DNA of 64,000 bases, from the NCBI GenBank assembly GCA_032622095.1, contig CP136069.1, positions 101,522,278 to 101,586,277 of the forward strand. Direction: 5' to 3'. Shown piece by piece: positions 48,190-58,560 of this stretch. Every line of letters begins with the position of its first letter. Position 1 is the first letter of the stretch. The notes under the pieces are model-generated. The model was not told the DNA's origin, ran no database searches, and saw only the letters and a list, made by a program, of their open reading frames with translations. A program made the translations under genes and the position numbers. Origin of the DNA: Siphonodentalium dalli (taxonomy: Eukaryota; Mollusca; Scaphopoda; Gadilida; Siphonodentaliidae).

Positions 48190-49775
48190 TACCGTACCGG
48201 CCGGTGGATAAGTCGCATCTTTTTAACCCAATTTGCCCTATTAAAATCCTCCTGCGACTTATAGATCGGTAAGTCAATGAGGGGCATATTTTCAGCCGAA
48301 TTTTGAGGAATCAACTGCGATCACAGGTAAATAACGGGACAAAATGCCGACGCAAACTAACTGCAACGCGATAAAATAATACAATTCGGTATACAAAAAA
48401 TAAATAAATACCCCATCCTCATATGTACTTTGTCTTTATTTTATTACCTGTCCGACATTTAAAACATATATATCGTATTATATGTATTAATATCTAAGAA
48501 TTCAACCGCAATTATAAACAGCAGCAAATTCACAAACAGTGGGCGTCCTTGACCTGACTGTGTAACACGTGCATGAGTGACCCACATTCAATGACTGCGG
48601 TATGATCTCTTTGATGTCTGCAAACTTCTAGCAGATGACGTCCCATCGGAATGTTTATTTAATGCCCTGGAATGAGCATAATAAAAGCCCTAAAGACTCT
48701 AAATGCATGTCTGGACAGCGTGTTCTCATATTTTAATGAGGCTTATGTGCGAAGCCGCGAACTCCTGTTTATATTACATAAACATTAGTTTATGCTGTAC
48801 CGTGTACGCATAACATTTAATCCCCACGTTGAGTAGTTGACACTTAATACTGAAGAGTGCATTGCATCACTATTAGCCCAAAGTGTTTTCATTCATGCTT
48901 CGCGACAATTAGGCGACAACTAAATTAACGAGGCCATTATCCTAAAACAACAGTCAGCCGAGTCTCAGTTTTATATTCCTATAAATGATAGGATATTTTG
49001 TGTCTTTCCTCATACCTTAAAACTATTCAAACAACATCGTGCTTCATTATACCTATCAGATTTCTTTGAATTCAAAATGGATAAACGTGGCATCAAAAGG
49101 AAACGTCTAAGTTACGAAAGTTCATACAAGTTGAAAGTGATAAAATTCGCAAATGAACATGGTAATCGGCCCGCAGAACGAGAGTTTGGTGTTAGCGAGA
49201 AAATAATCAGGGACTGGCGCAAAAAGAAAGATATGATTTTTGCCATGTGTAGAGACAAACGAGCAAATCGCGGCAAAGCTGCATTCTGGCCTGAACTTGT
49301 GAAAGTGAAGTAAAATGTTTCTGTTTTATTTATATTTAGTTATACAAGTTGAAATGATGATGAATAAATGTTAATTAATACATTGATTTTACTCTCAACC
49401 ACCCAGAGTTAGTCCAAACATCATTCAAGTCAAAATAATAAGTTTTATAATCCATGTTCCCACACACTCCTAATGAAAATGAACCAATGTTATCTCCCCT
49501 GCTTGGGAATTCCCCCAAATCACATTGGGAATACCAGAAGCATTGGTGGAATGTTCGTTCATTTTTACGTCTGTGATAAATTCTATTTAAAAAAAATGCT
49601 TCCTCTGCTCTAAATAACTCTAAATCCAGGTCAATCTGTCATTTTGATGTTCCCTTACAAGCCACTGAAATAGGTGCGATGTATACAACAGAAAGAGCCA
49701 AAAGGCAACATTTTAAGCTTCAAAATTCAATGCGACTTATCCAACGATGCGATTTATCCACCAGCCGGTACGGTA
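48190..49775 (+). mobile_element. pogo/Tigger-like DNA transposon, internally deleted
   Basis: The ends TACCGTACCGGCCGGTGG and CCACCAGCCGGTACGGTA are inverted repeats with one mismatch; they continue for about 30 bp (GATAAGTCGCATC on the left). They are flanked by TA, the Tc1/mariner-pogo target. Subterminal GCGACTTAT motifs recur at both ends (48204, 48252, 49731, 49750), as expected for binding sites. It encodes a DNA-binding-domain ORF (49077-49313) but no DDE catalytic domain; about 460 bp of AT-rich DNA follows the ORF. It lies 11 bp from the splice donor of the BET exon at 49793. Confidence 0.85.
49077..49313 (+). CDS. Brinker/CENP-B-type HTH protein (78 aa) of a pogo-like transposon
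   Basis: ATG sits in a good context (AAAATGG). The product has KRKRLSYESSYKLKVIKFAN, EHGNRPAEREFGVSE, KIIRDWRKKKD and the tail KRANRGKAAFWPEL. This is the Brinker-type DNA-binding domain that opens many Tigger/pogo transposases: a basic start, one helix of the FKLKVV type, the EHGNR-A-REFGVSE turn and recognition helix, and W-RK. In full transposases an R-G-H/K-A-x-x-P/W-L-E segment leads into a CENP-B HTH and then DDE_1. Here the frame stops after PELVKVK, so only the first domain remains. The stop may lie past a weak GTAAAA donor. A DNA-binding-only product could still bind the element's ends. Confidence 0.8.
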   Translation: MDKRGIKRKRLSYESSYKLKVIKFANEHGNRPAEREFGVSEKIIRDWRKKKDMIFAMCRDKRANRGKAAFWPELVKVK

Positions 49776-49792
49776 AGCAGTTGAGTACTCAC

Positions 49793-49928
49793 AGCTGCTC
49801 TGCGCCTCTTCTCGGCTTCTTTTAATCTTTCCATTTCCTTTGCTGCTCTGTCATTGTCTGTTTTCTGCTGCATTGAATCCATCTGCGATTTCCTGGCCAT
49901 TTCCAATGCTTCTTCCTCATCTTTTTCC
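49793..49928 (-). CDS. BRD4: BET bromodomain protein (BRD4/Fs(1)h-like), charged-helix exon
   Basis: The minus-strand exon of 136 bases has acceptor TGTCTGTTCCAG and donor GTGAGT. It starts in phase 2, completing an AG/G arginine, and ends in phase 0. It encodes EKDEEEALEMARKSQ, MDSMQQKTDNDRAAKE and MERLKEAEKRRRAA. BRD4 has the same order: a DED-ALE-ARR segment, a glutamine-containing helix, then a basic R-E-x-ERRRR stretch just before the terminal tail. Likely a long charged helix in the P-TEFb-binding C-terminal motif. Reading through the donor would add 12 codons and stop inside the adjacent pogo terminal repeat. Confidence 0.9.
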
Positions 49929-50411
49929 CTGGAACAGACATAACAGATGGATCAAGAGACAAATATGTGGTTCTAATGTTTTGTTATTAGTCTACACAGC
50001 CATCACATGATATGCAAGACACGCAAAGATGAATTTGGTTAATAATTGTTTAGCATTATGAGCGCATTCATCAACAACTACTAGTATAATTTCCACGTTG
50101 TCTTAGTGGAATAAATGGGCAGATCTGTTGGTAAAACAGACAGACCCAACATTCAATTCACTCTCCACAATTCATCACATCTACATCCATCAGTATTTAT
50201 GCCAAACTTCAGCTGCATGAATGTTTTTGCTTATATTGGCTTTTTTGTTGCTTCTGATATCATTACCTTGTTGTATAGATGCTCACTATAGCAAAGATGG
50301 TCTTTGACACTTTGTGCACTGATTGTGCACAAAATTGGTTAGATAAGCACACAATCTATTCATATATCTAGATGGCACCAGCACGTTGTATTGATGATCA
50401 CTTATCATAAC

Positions 50412-50777
50412 CAGGGGCGCCGGAAGAGGGGGGGCAGCTGACCCCCCTGCCCTTGACCAAGGGGGGCGAGCGGGGGCAGGACTTGCCCTTTTTCTGGAGA
50501 CAGAAAATGCTTTTTGTGTGTTTAATCTCGTGTTTTTATAGCAAAATGTGACTTTTTTGGTCCAAATACCACCAATTTCGCAAGGAATATTAATTTTTTG
50601 TCAATTTTATCACAAAACGGCCATAAAAACCGACAAATACCATTAAAATAGGGATTTTTGCCACAATGAATTTATGGTTATTTTCCCGAGTTTGCGGAGA
50701 AAATGCCCTTTTTTGCGGAAAAGTGCCCTTTTGTAGGCTCTGCCCCCCCCTGCCCTTGGATGCTTCCGGCGCCCCTG
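50412..50777. mobile_element. hAT-type MITE with perfect 8-bp target duplication
   Basis: The 15-bp terminal repeats CAGGGGCGCCGGAAG and CTTCCGGCGCCCCTG are perfect inverses. They are flanked on both sides by ATCATAAC (50404-50411 and 50778-50785), the 8-bp duplication typical of hAT transposons. The element is 366 bp, has C-rich subterminal stretches (GACCCCCCTGCCCTTG; GCCCCCCCCTGCCCTTGG) and no transposase. The intact duplication and repeats indicate a young insertion in a BET intron. Confidence 0.92.
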
Positions 50778-50857
50778 ATCATAACTATTATGAATTCAAA
50801 TTGTTTCGGCGACTGATCATGTGTTTCCAAATCTTTATTATAGATAACCTTGATTCA

Positions 50858-51247
50858 TTAACCCTTTACCCAACAGAACGGCCCTGTGCCAATGCATTCT
50901 CTTATATATGCGAGTCGACCATAGGTCGCCTCGCATATATAAGAGAATGCATTGGCTTAACACATTAAAAATTATAAAATTGTTAAAGAATGTAAAAAAA
51001 TAATGGTAAAAAAAGATTTTTTTAGGCCAATGCATTCTCTTATATATGCGAGGCGACCTATGGTCGACTCGCATATATAAGAGAATGCATTGGCACAGGG
51101 CATAACTGTAACTATCACAATGTGGTAAAGGAGCCGGTTCCAATGATATCCATATTTGTATGGTTCTATTGAGACAGACCGAAGATATTTTAGGCTGTTG
51201 AAGCTTTATTTGGCCGGTTTTGGCCGGTTTGTTGGGTAAAGGGTTAA
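50858..51247. mobile_element. TTAA-flanked MITE (piggyBac-like), copy 5
   Basis: The tips TTAACCCTTTACCCAACA and TGTTGGGTAAAGGGTTAA are present. Two palindromic modules, an AT-rich spacer, then the unique arm with GGAGCCGGTTCCAATGATAT and a doubled TTGGCCGGTTTTGGCCGG. Nearly the same as the copy at 16501. It lies in the BET intron 55 bp from the donor of the 51302-51393 exon. Confidence 0.87.
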
Positions 51248-51301
51248 TGATTCAGTTTATGAAAAGTTGATAATTTGATGCGACATGCATATTCATTTTA
51301 C

Positions 51302-51393
51302 CTCTTTTTCTCTATTTCAACTCTTTGTCTTTCTTTTTCTGCATTTTCCCTCATTCTCTTCATTTTTTCTGCCTGCTCAAAGGCTGCTTTCTC
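51302..51393 (-). CDS. BRD4: BET bromodomain protein (BRD4/Fs(1)h-like), coiled charged exon
   Basis: 92 bases on the minus strand, acceptor TGAACTATTACAG, donor GTAAAA; phase 0 in, phase 2 out. The product is EKAAFEQAEKMKRMRENAEK then ERQRVEIEKK and the first two bases of an arginine codon. It continues KDKEER from the upstream exon and EKDEEEALE into the next, matching the BRD4 order EKEEREKAL...AEKEKERLRQERMR...EDEDALEQAR. A regular E/K/R/Q helix. The donor is weak (GTAAAA), so some retention is possible. Confidence 0.88.
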
Positions 51394-54258
51394 CTGTAAT
51401 AGTTCATAAGTATGAGAAAGTGAAAATTGGTATTTAGAAGCCTATAACGTTCCAAGTTATCTTTAACTCGTTCGCTGCCATCCAGCACCAGACGGATTCC
51501 CCACTGTCAAGCATACTGTACATGTATACAAGTAGTATATGTGTATATGGGTAACATATGTAGTGTATCTCAAGTATCGCTTGGAATAATTTGTTGAAAC
51601 TTCATATGTGATTAGATATATGCATGGCAAGTTCATAGCCATGCATGCCACCACCTTAGAGGTATCGTAACTTTGACCACACAAATGTCTATATTCCATT
51701 CATATTCATGCTTATATGGGTATATGTGGGTGCTATCAATGCAGATAGTGGCAATTCTCAACATTTGTATCTCAAGTTACCTTCATCAGTTGACATCTTT
51801 CAGGGAGGAATCCGTAAGGTCCGGTACTGTACCAGCAAAAGAACTTTAATACATAGATGTATGCCTAGCTTAAGTACTCGACCTACTGGTGTTAACTGGT
51901 ACGGAACTCCTAAGCTCCAATCACCAGTCAATACACAGTGTTGCAAATGTCTGGTCACCAGGGGCCGTATTCATCAGCTAGGTTTATATTTAGTCCAGGT
52001 AGTTTACACGAGGTGACGCTCAATGCGAAGCTCTGGGTGGACGTCGATGGGAACACATTGCCACGCGGTATAGGATTATTATCCAATCAAGGTGATTTGG
52101 GCAGTCATAGTTTGATCACCGGTTACATACATAAAACATGCTGGACATAGCAGACTAGCAAGATTTTGGACTGATTAAACCAAATTTGGTGTGATGGTGG
52201 AGCTATAATGGTGTTAGTTTTTCAAATTGTCTTAACTTTACAAAACAAAAATAAAAAATTATTCATTATTAAGGAGTTCAATCTAAATTAAATAAAAAAA
52301 ATTTTTTTAAGAGTGAATACTTTTCGAAAAAGGGCCATAACTCAGTTAATAATAGTTGGATCAAACCCATATTCAAACTCAGATCGTCTTTTGATCTGAG
52401 AAATTCATATACAAAATTTGGTTCCGATCAGATAGAAAATGTTAGAGTTATCACACCATGTGTAAAGTATCTATGGACAGACAGATGGAACGACATACGG
52501 ACGGATGAACGAAGAGTGGTCAATCTGGACATCGACACTACGTTTACCATACTATGGTAAACATAAAAAGGGTTTTTGATTCTCAGGCATCGCTGCATTG
52601 AAAAAATTGGCCTGCATTGGACCATTTATTTCAATTTTCAATTTTACCATAGTTGTAAACTGGTAACACGAATATAGGAAACTGTAACATGGAAATTAGT
52701 TATGTTTCAAATATCGAATAGGATTCCAAAATCCATACAGATGAAGAGTGTGCTAAGAAAAACCTAGGTAAGAAATATGAGGCAGACCAGAAGAAAAGAA
52801 TTTGACTTATTGCATCAGATAACATGTGTGTGTTTGTGTGTGTGTGAAGGGTTAATTCTTTTCTAAACTGATCAACCAATCAATACCAAAAACTATACAG
52901 ATGAGGGCATGTCATCATAAACCTATAAACACGATCGGACAAAAAATACTCGAGTTATCGCATCGGATAGCATGTGTCTATGGACAGAGAGATGAACGAC
53001 CAGGGATTTTTGTTTTGTTTTATATCAATATCTTTTTTTAAATCATTAAATATTTATCCTTGGGAAAATATCTAAGTGACATCTGGAAATTAATAACTTA
53101 ATATTGTTACGCAATTATCAAATTACAATCTGTCATAAATACATGCATATTATTTTGACTGTATCGATATTGACGACAAATAGCCACAAAATATCTGTCG
53201 TGATTCACATTTGGCTGATTAAGCTATTGTCTTACACTTGGTGCTCATAAACCTTGACGGTCATAAATACAATGTCATCATAAAAATGCATTGTGCAGAG
53301 GCCCCGTGAGTGACCAGACAGACAATGGGGGATTAAATGTAAAATAATGACCTTTTGCTGTTTCGTGCAGAGTGACGTAATCTTTCTCCAGATTAAAACA
53401 CTAAATATGATTGCATATCACTTTGTGATCGCTTGGTTGATAGAGTTGTCGATCGGCTTTCCCTTTGTACTGTCCGCGATCGGGTTTCCCTTTGTACAGT
53501 CGGCGATATATTCCCACTTTCATTGTTTTCGGACTAGATCGTTCACATCACTAAATGTTAGAGCTTACCTTTTGCTGCTACGGAACGATATTTCATAAGT
53601 ACGAAAATAATGAAATACTTTCGTCACCTAACTTCGTCTTGAATGTCGATCTATTGAGCACTTTTATTAATTAGCTTTCTGACTCCATGCTTTCAGTCTC
53701 CATTTGGGGTAAAAAAAAGTTTAGCCAAAAGTTTAGCCAAATGAAATTTTTATTAGCCAAATTCGAAAAATATTAGCCATTGGCTAATTTGGCTACCGAC
53801 AGCGCGAACACTGCTCTCAAAGTTTCCGTACTCACACATCACTTCCTGTCATATACACTGTAGCTATTAACACATTACAGTTCAGAATTTTGTTTTTAAA
53901 TTACCCAGTTTACCCCCCCATAAAAATTTAATTGATTTGTAATACCTCTGCCGAGTAAAAATCATGCTTACGTCACCAATGAGTTGCAAAGTCATATTGA
54001 ATGATAAAATTGGGAGTAACTGGCCACTACAAATAAGTTAAGAAAAATTCAGTGGGGGGAGGGGGGGGGGGGGGGTGGTGGGAATGGGAAGGGGAGAGAT
54101 GATTAGGTATGGTGGAAGATACAGAAGGTGGAGGTGGGGGTCGTGGAAACATAAACTTTCACACCGGCATATTACTACACATATCAGCAAAATCCATCTG
54201 ATAAAATTGATTTTCGCATTCACTGGGTGGATGGAAAGACAGTGAGATGGAAACACAC
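51394..54258 (-). other. BET intron with repeats
   Basis: About 2.9 kb between exons. It holds a 5'-truncated family-B pearl-like element (about 52260-52569, ending in hairpin TTTACCATACTATGGTAAAC plus ATAAAAA), a family-G core (about 52720-52990), a TAGCCAAA-rich segment near 53715-53800 with a TAGCCATTGGCTA palindrome, and a G-rich run at 54054-54075. CAGGGGCCGTATTCATCAGC at 51959 looks like the start of another dispersed repeat. No further exon recognised. Confidence 0.6.
52260..52569 (+). repeat. Pearl-like family B, 5'-truncated
   Basis: GGGCCATAACTCAGTTAATA core, CAAACCCATATTCAAACTCA, subterminal GTTATCACACCATGTGTAAA, GACAGACAGATGG, GAAGAGTGGTCAATCTGG and a hairpin TTTACCATACTATGGTAAA with CATAAAAA. 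Plus orientation, antisense to the BET gene. Confidence 0.7.
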
Positions 54259-54405
54259 CCTCTCTTCTTTATCCTTTGCTTGACGGCGGAACTGTTCAAA
54301 GCTGTTTTCGATGGTAGCTCCAGGTCGTTTGGATTGTCCTCCACCACTTGCATTACCTATGTTTGCAAGACTTGACCAGGAATCAACATTCTTTAGTTTC
54401 ACATC
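54259..54405 (-). CDS. BRD4: BET bromodomain protein (BRD4/Fs(1)h-like), first C-terminal-motif exon
   Basis: 147 bases (49 codons, phase 0 at both ends) on the minus strand, acceptor AATCTGTTTTAG, donor GTGTGT. It encodes DVKLKNVDSWSSLANIGNAS, a glycine/serine linker, then NSFEQFRRQAKDKEER. The pair K-N-x-DSW-SL and FEQFRR-A-KEER is the signature of the C-terminal motif in BRD4, BRDT and Fs(1)h-L. BRD2 and BRD3 lack it, so this is the long-isoform type. This motif recruits P-TEFb to chromatin-bound BET protein. Upstream exons with the bromodomains were not found to 64000, so the preceding intron is at least 9.6 kb. Confidence 0.92.
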
Positions 54406-54431
54406 CTAAAACAGATTCAAAATGAGTTATA

Positions 54432-54687
54432 AACGAGATATATACCTTGGCGATAGTGATTAGCTATCTCCATAAAAAAACTCTGATCAAACCCACAATC
54501 AAACTCAAACTTGGGCTGAGAAACACATATTCAAAATTTGGTTCAGATCGAATAAAAAATGTTTGCGTTATCGCACCATGCATAAAGTGTCCATAGACAG
54601 ATGGACAGACAGACGGATGAACGACGAGTGGTCAATCCAGACCTCGAAGCTATGTGTACCATACTATGGTATGGGTACACATAAAAA
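54432..54687 (+). mobile_element. Minimal pearl-like family-B element (256 bp)
   Basis: Both ends are present in a short copy: 5' ACGAGATATATACCTTGGCG; a single degenerate core (CTCTGATCAAACCCACAATC); ATCGCACCATGCATAAAGTG; a GACAGATGGACAGACAGACG tract; CGACGAGTGGTCAATCCAG; and the hairpin GTGTACCATACTATGGTATG plus GGTACACATAAAAA. It starts 27 bp upstream (gene sense) of the BET exon boundary at 54405, close to its branch-point zone. Confidence 0.8.
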
Positions 54688-57399
54688 TCAAAATAAATGA
54701 ATCATTCAATAGGGGCAAAGAGTGTGTCAAAATAAACCAACATAAAATGAGATATATCAGAAAACAAGTATTTCTGTTAAATAATAAAATATCAGGAATG
54801 TTGAAGGGTTAATTTTTAACAACAAAAATCCATGCAAGTGAAGGAGGAGAAACCTGGAGATATAATATAATGAATAAATGAACAATATAATATAGCCAGT
54901 ACAATTGATGACCAGGGCTAATAATTTTAACTCTATAAAATTAGGGGACTGTACCAGGTATGTCACTTGAATATTGCTTTGATAGGTTATCACTTGAGAG
55001 ATCTATACAAGTCTATAGACAGCAGACACCAGATACCTATGTGCAGTAGTGAGGTGTGAGATCAGATTATAGGAATGTGAGACTTCATAAAAATAAACAA
55101 ACACTGCACACAACCCAGATGCTGACACTGAGGATAGCTTCTCAGAGTACATCTCCATTATTGGCTTGTTGATAAACAACTGACCCTACCGCAATTAGCT
55201 GTGTGAGCCAATGAGATAATTGCATTATACAGCCTGGAGCAGCGGTTGCTTCTGCGAAGAGGCAGTTAGACAAAAAGACTCATTTTACCGGCTTACTCGA
55301 TGTCGCTTTGATTTTGTTTTGTATAAAAGAGTATTTGTTTCATGTAAGTTGACACAATATAATAATATAACAGTAAAAGAATGCGAAAGCTTTGCCCTAT
55401 GGGCTTTTTGGATTAGTAAATTATGAAGGTTGGAAATGTCACGCTGAGCCTGAGAGGTGACAAATGGAAATATGATGAGGGGATTAGGAAGTGCTAGATA
55501 AGCTAATTAGTTAAAACTATCAAATCAAACTATGTACACATTTGAGATAATGGACCACAGTGTTATAATCTCCAAGGGATGATTTGTTGGGGAAAGAGGG
55601 ACACTAAAATGGCCAAAGTATATGACAGCACCTGTTAAATTCACCTGTTGTCGATTAATACAGGCTGATTAGGGCACCTCTTCCTGATAGCTTTCGGATT
55701 TGTGATGGTTAGATTTGGTACATTATACAGCATTTATTGGTATATTTTGTGAATAAATGGTATTCATGGCATTTATACGTGGACTTACATACACAAACAT
55801 TATGACAGACCAATGGAATACTAGGGAACTGTGATATGAAAAATAATTTCTCAATATACTGAAACATGTTTGTTCTATATGCGTAATGTGCCAATTATGA
55901 AGATTAGTAATTGTTATTATAACATTTTTTTTTTAAATTTAGATGTCTATTAATTCCTGATATATAAGACACGTTTTTACATAGCCCATACACACCCACG
56001 TGGCAGGGATAAGGGCGTTCTTTTTGTCTGAAATAAAAGGATTATTATATATTGTACAGATGTTGTTCCATAATGCCCTTCTTGGTAATAGGGTGGTCTG
56101 CTCTACATCATTGTGGGAAAATTATTACAAGTTACAACACACAGAGGCTCCATACACACGGCAAACAGTCCCTATATTATTTTAGGACATATATCAACAC
56201 TATATAGCAATATATGCCGTATGTATTGGAACCTATGTCTATGGCATTGCCCCCACTTTCTGTATAGGCGTGGTATTTTCAAATTCTAAATTAGTGACTA
56301 AGGAGTTAATAAAGAAAAAAACTAAATATCAGATGCTTTGGTGTATCGGGAAGGATGGTGGGCTGCTACGTACGTATAGATAGATAGTTTAGTCAAAGAG
56401 GTTGAAGGCGGTCGATGACAAAACCATCTCCATATATGACCAATACGTTCACGTTCATAAGTCCAGTATAGGATCCAATATAGCCCATCTATTAGAATAT
56501 GTATCATTATCCAGAAAAAAACAATCAATTATAACATGGAACACTTTTTAATACCAGTATGGTGCATCTTCTAAAAAGTACAAAAAAATGACTACAATGG
56601 ATGAAAACATACAAGTCCTCAAATTTTTATCGAAATAGGGAAATTGTATGGTACACCATCGATAAATTGATAGATCGTGTCTATTGTGAAGAGATATATT
56701 ATAATAACATTGCTTATTTATTATGTGTTACATATCCAGCTTGACAAGAACAGTGAATATCCGAAATTATCAAACAATTTATCTCAAAATCGACACCATG
56801 TGCAGGTTAATTTTTCATCATGCTTCGGTGGTAATTTGCCCCAATAAAGAGTTTGTCGTCGCAAATAAACATTGAAACTGAATGTATGTAGCCTTCACTA
56901 AAGTACTTGTATTCTTGTTGTCGCGATTTCAATGAAGTACAAGTCTAATTGAAGAAAAATCCAGCGAATTCTGGTGGTAAGTCCACCAAATTTGAAACAC
57001 GTCGTTCCTTGTGGTCAGACATATCGACGCGTGATGTCTAACCTGCTGTAATTCAGACTGGCAATTTATGGCAGGCGTGGTTATCCCCGCTCTGGCGGTA
57101 AAGTGAATTATCCCCAGTGTTATTCGTCTGTCTCCAACTAGCACTGGCCAAGAGGGAATGTTATCATTATATTTCTAATAAGAGTTGTCCACCACATGGC
57201 TTTTAAAATGGCTTTGGGCTTACAGGTATATGTAAAACAAATGTAGTCTCAACTTTGCATATTGGATATTCACACGATTATATATTGATAGCATTATATT
57301 AAATGCAACTATTACAATAAAATCTTCATACAGGACATCTAATTAATGTATAAAACTATCAAATATTGTTCATTAATAACCCTGGTTCAAGAGTATAAG
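54688..57399. other. BET upstream intron or flank, no gene
   Basis: AT-rich, no exon recognised on the minus strand in BET phase. ORFs at 55220-55426, 56000-56185 and 56929-57144 have no domain. Degraded family-G-like sequence occurs around 54690-54850. Confidence 0.4.
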
Positions 57400-57720
57400 G
57401 GTTAATTAATTAAAACCAAAATCCATACAAATGAAGAGAGTGCTAAGGAAAACCTAGGTACCATAAGAAATGTGAGGTAAATCAGAATAAACATATGTTA
57501 CTTATTGCGTTGGATGGTAGTCTGTGAAAGGGTTAATTATTTCTAAACCAATCAACAAATCGATACCAAAAACTATACAGGTGAGGTGTGTGTGATCATA
57601 AACCTACATATCAAATATAAACACAATCAGACAAAAAAGACTTTGGTTACAGCATCGGATAGCCCATGCTTATGTGCGGATGCAAAGTGTTAATAATTTC
57701 TAAACTGGAATAAAGAGCCA
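57400..57720 (+). repeat. Family-G pearl-like cores
   Basis: AAAATCCATACAAATGAAGA, GCTAAGGAAAACCTAGGTAC, then GATACCAAAAACTATACAGG and CTTTGGTTACAGCATCGGAT. Two cores, no tract or hairpin. Confidence 0.65.
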
Positions 57721-58059
57721 TCAATCACAGTTTGACAGATGATAAACAGATCTGCAAGGTACAAAAAACTGACTACAATGGATGAAAACATACAAGTCCT
57801 CGAATTGGTATCAGCTGTCCATAGCTATAAATTGTCTCATTCAATAATACAGTACTCAGTGGGGTCATTTTCTCTTAAAACTTCCATAGTGCATGGCAAA
57901 CAGGTATGAATTATAAAGGGTCATAACTATGTTAAAATATATCAGATTAAACCCATATTCAGAAATTCCTATACCAAATTTGGTGTCGATCAGATGAAAA
58001 ATGTTTGAGTCATCCTGGCTTGGATGAATTCTATTTAAAAACAAGAGTGGAAAGGGTTA

Positions 58060-58560
58060 AATAAACAATACCAAAATCCATACAGATGAAGAATGTTCTA
58101 AAGAAAGACCTAGGTAAGAAATATGAGGCAGATCAGAAGAAAATTGTTTGACTTAGATGCATCAGATAGCATTTGTGTGCAGGGTTAATTATTTTCTAAA
58201 CTGATCAACCAATCATTACCAATGAGGTGAGGGGTGTGTCATTATAAACCTCCATATCAAATATAAACACAATCGGACAAAAGATACTTAGATTACAGCA
58301 TTGGATAGCTCATGACTATGTGTGGATGCAAAGTGTTAATAATTTCTAAACTGATCAACCGATCGATACCAAAAACTATACAGGTGAGGGGTGTGTCATC
58401 ATAAACATGCGCATAAAATTTGAACAGGATCCGATAAAAAATACTCGAGTAATCGAATCGGATAGCAAGTGTCTACAGACAGATGGACGGACGGACAGAC
58501 AAACGACAGATGGTTGATCCGGACGTCGGCATTATGTGTACAATACATGGTACATAAAAA
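58060..58560 (+). mobile_element. Family-G pearl-like element
   Basis: Three ~145-bp cores (AATACCAAAATCCATACAGA; an interrupted AACCAATCATTACCAATGAG; GATACCAAAAACTATACAGG), then ATCGAATCGGATAGCAAGTG, GATGGACGGACGGACAGAC, CGACAGATGGTTGATCCGGA and a decayed hairpin TGTACAATACATGGTACA with TAAAAA. Its 5' end is not defined. Confidence 0.7.

Larger units (their letters stand above)
11374..49792 (-). other. Giant terminal intron of the BET gene
   Basis: On the minus strand the donor GTGAGT (49792-49787) and the acceptor TTCACAG (ending 11374) bound a ~38.4-kb phase-0 intron. It holds the Helitron cluster, two LINE fragments, the 12.4-kb satellite array, the pearl-like chain and a pogo-like element. 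No additional in-phase exon was recognised inside it, though short alternative exons could be missed by eye. Confidence 0.7.

Noticed and set aside
53347..53598. 83-codon hydrophobic ORF
   Set aside because: Contains a short direct repeat (TTTCCCTTTGTAC) and no domain; probably chance.
56929..57144. 71-codon minus ORF in a more GC-rich patch, tested as an upstream BET exon
   Set aside because: The peptide has no BET, ET-domain or bromodomain features and no matching splice sites.
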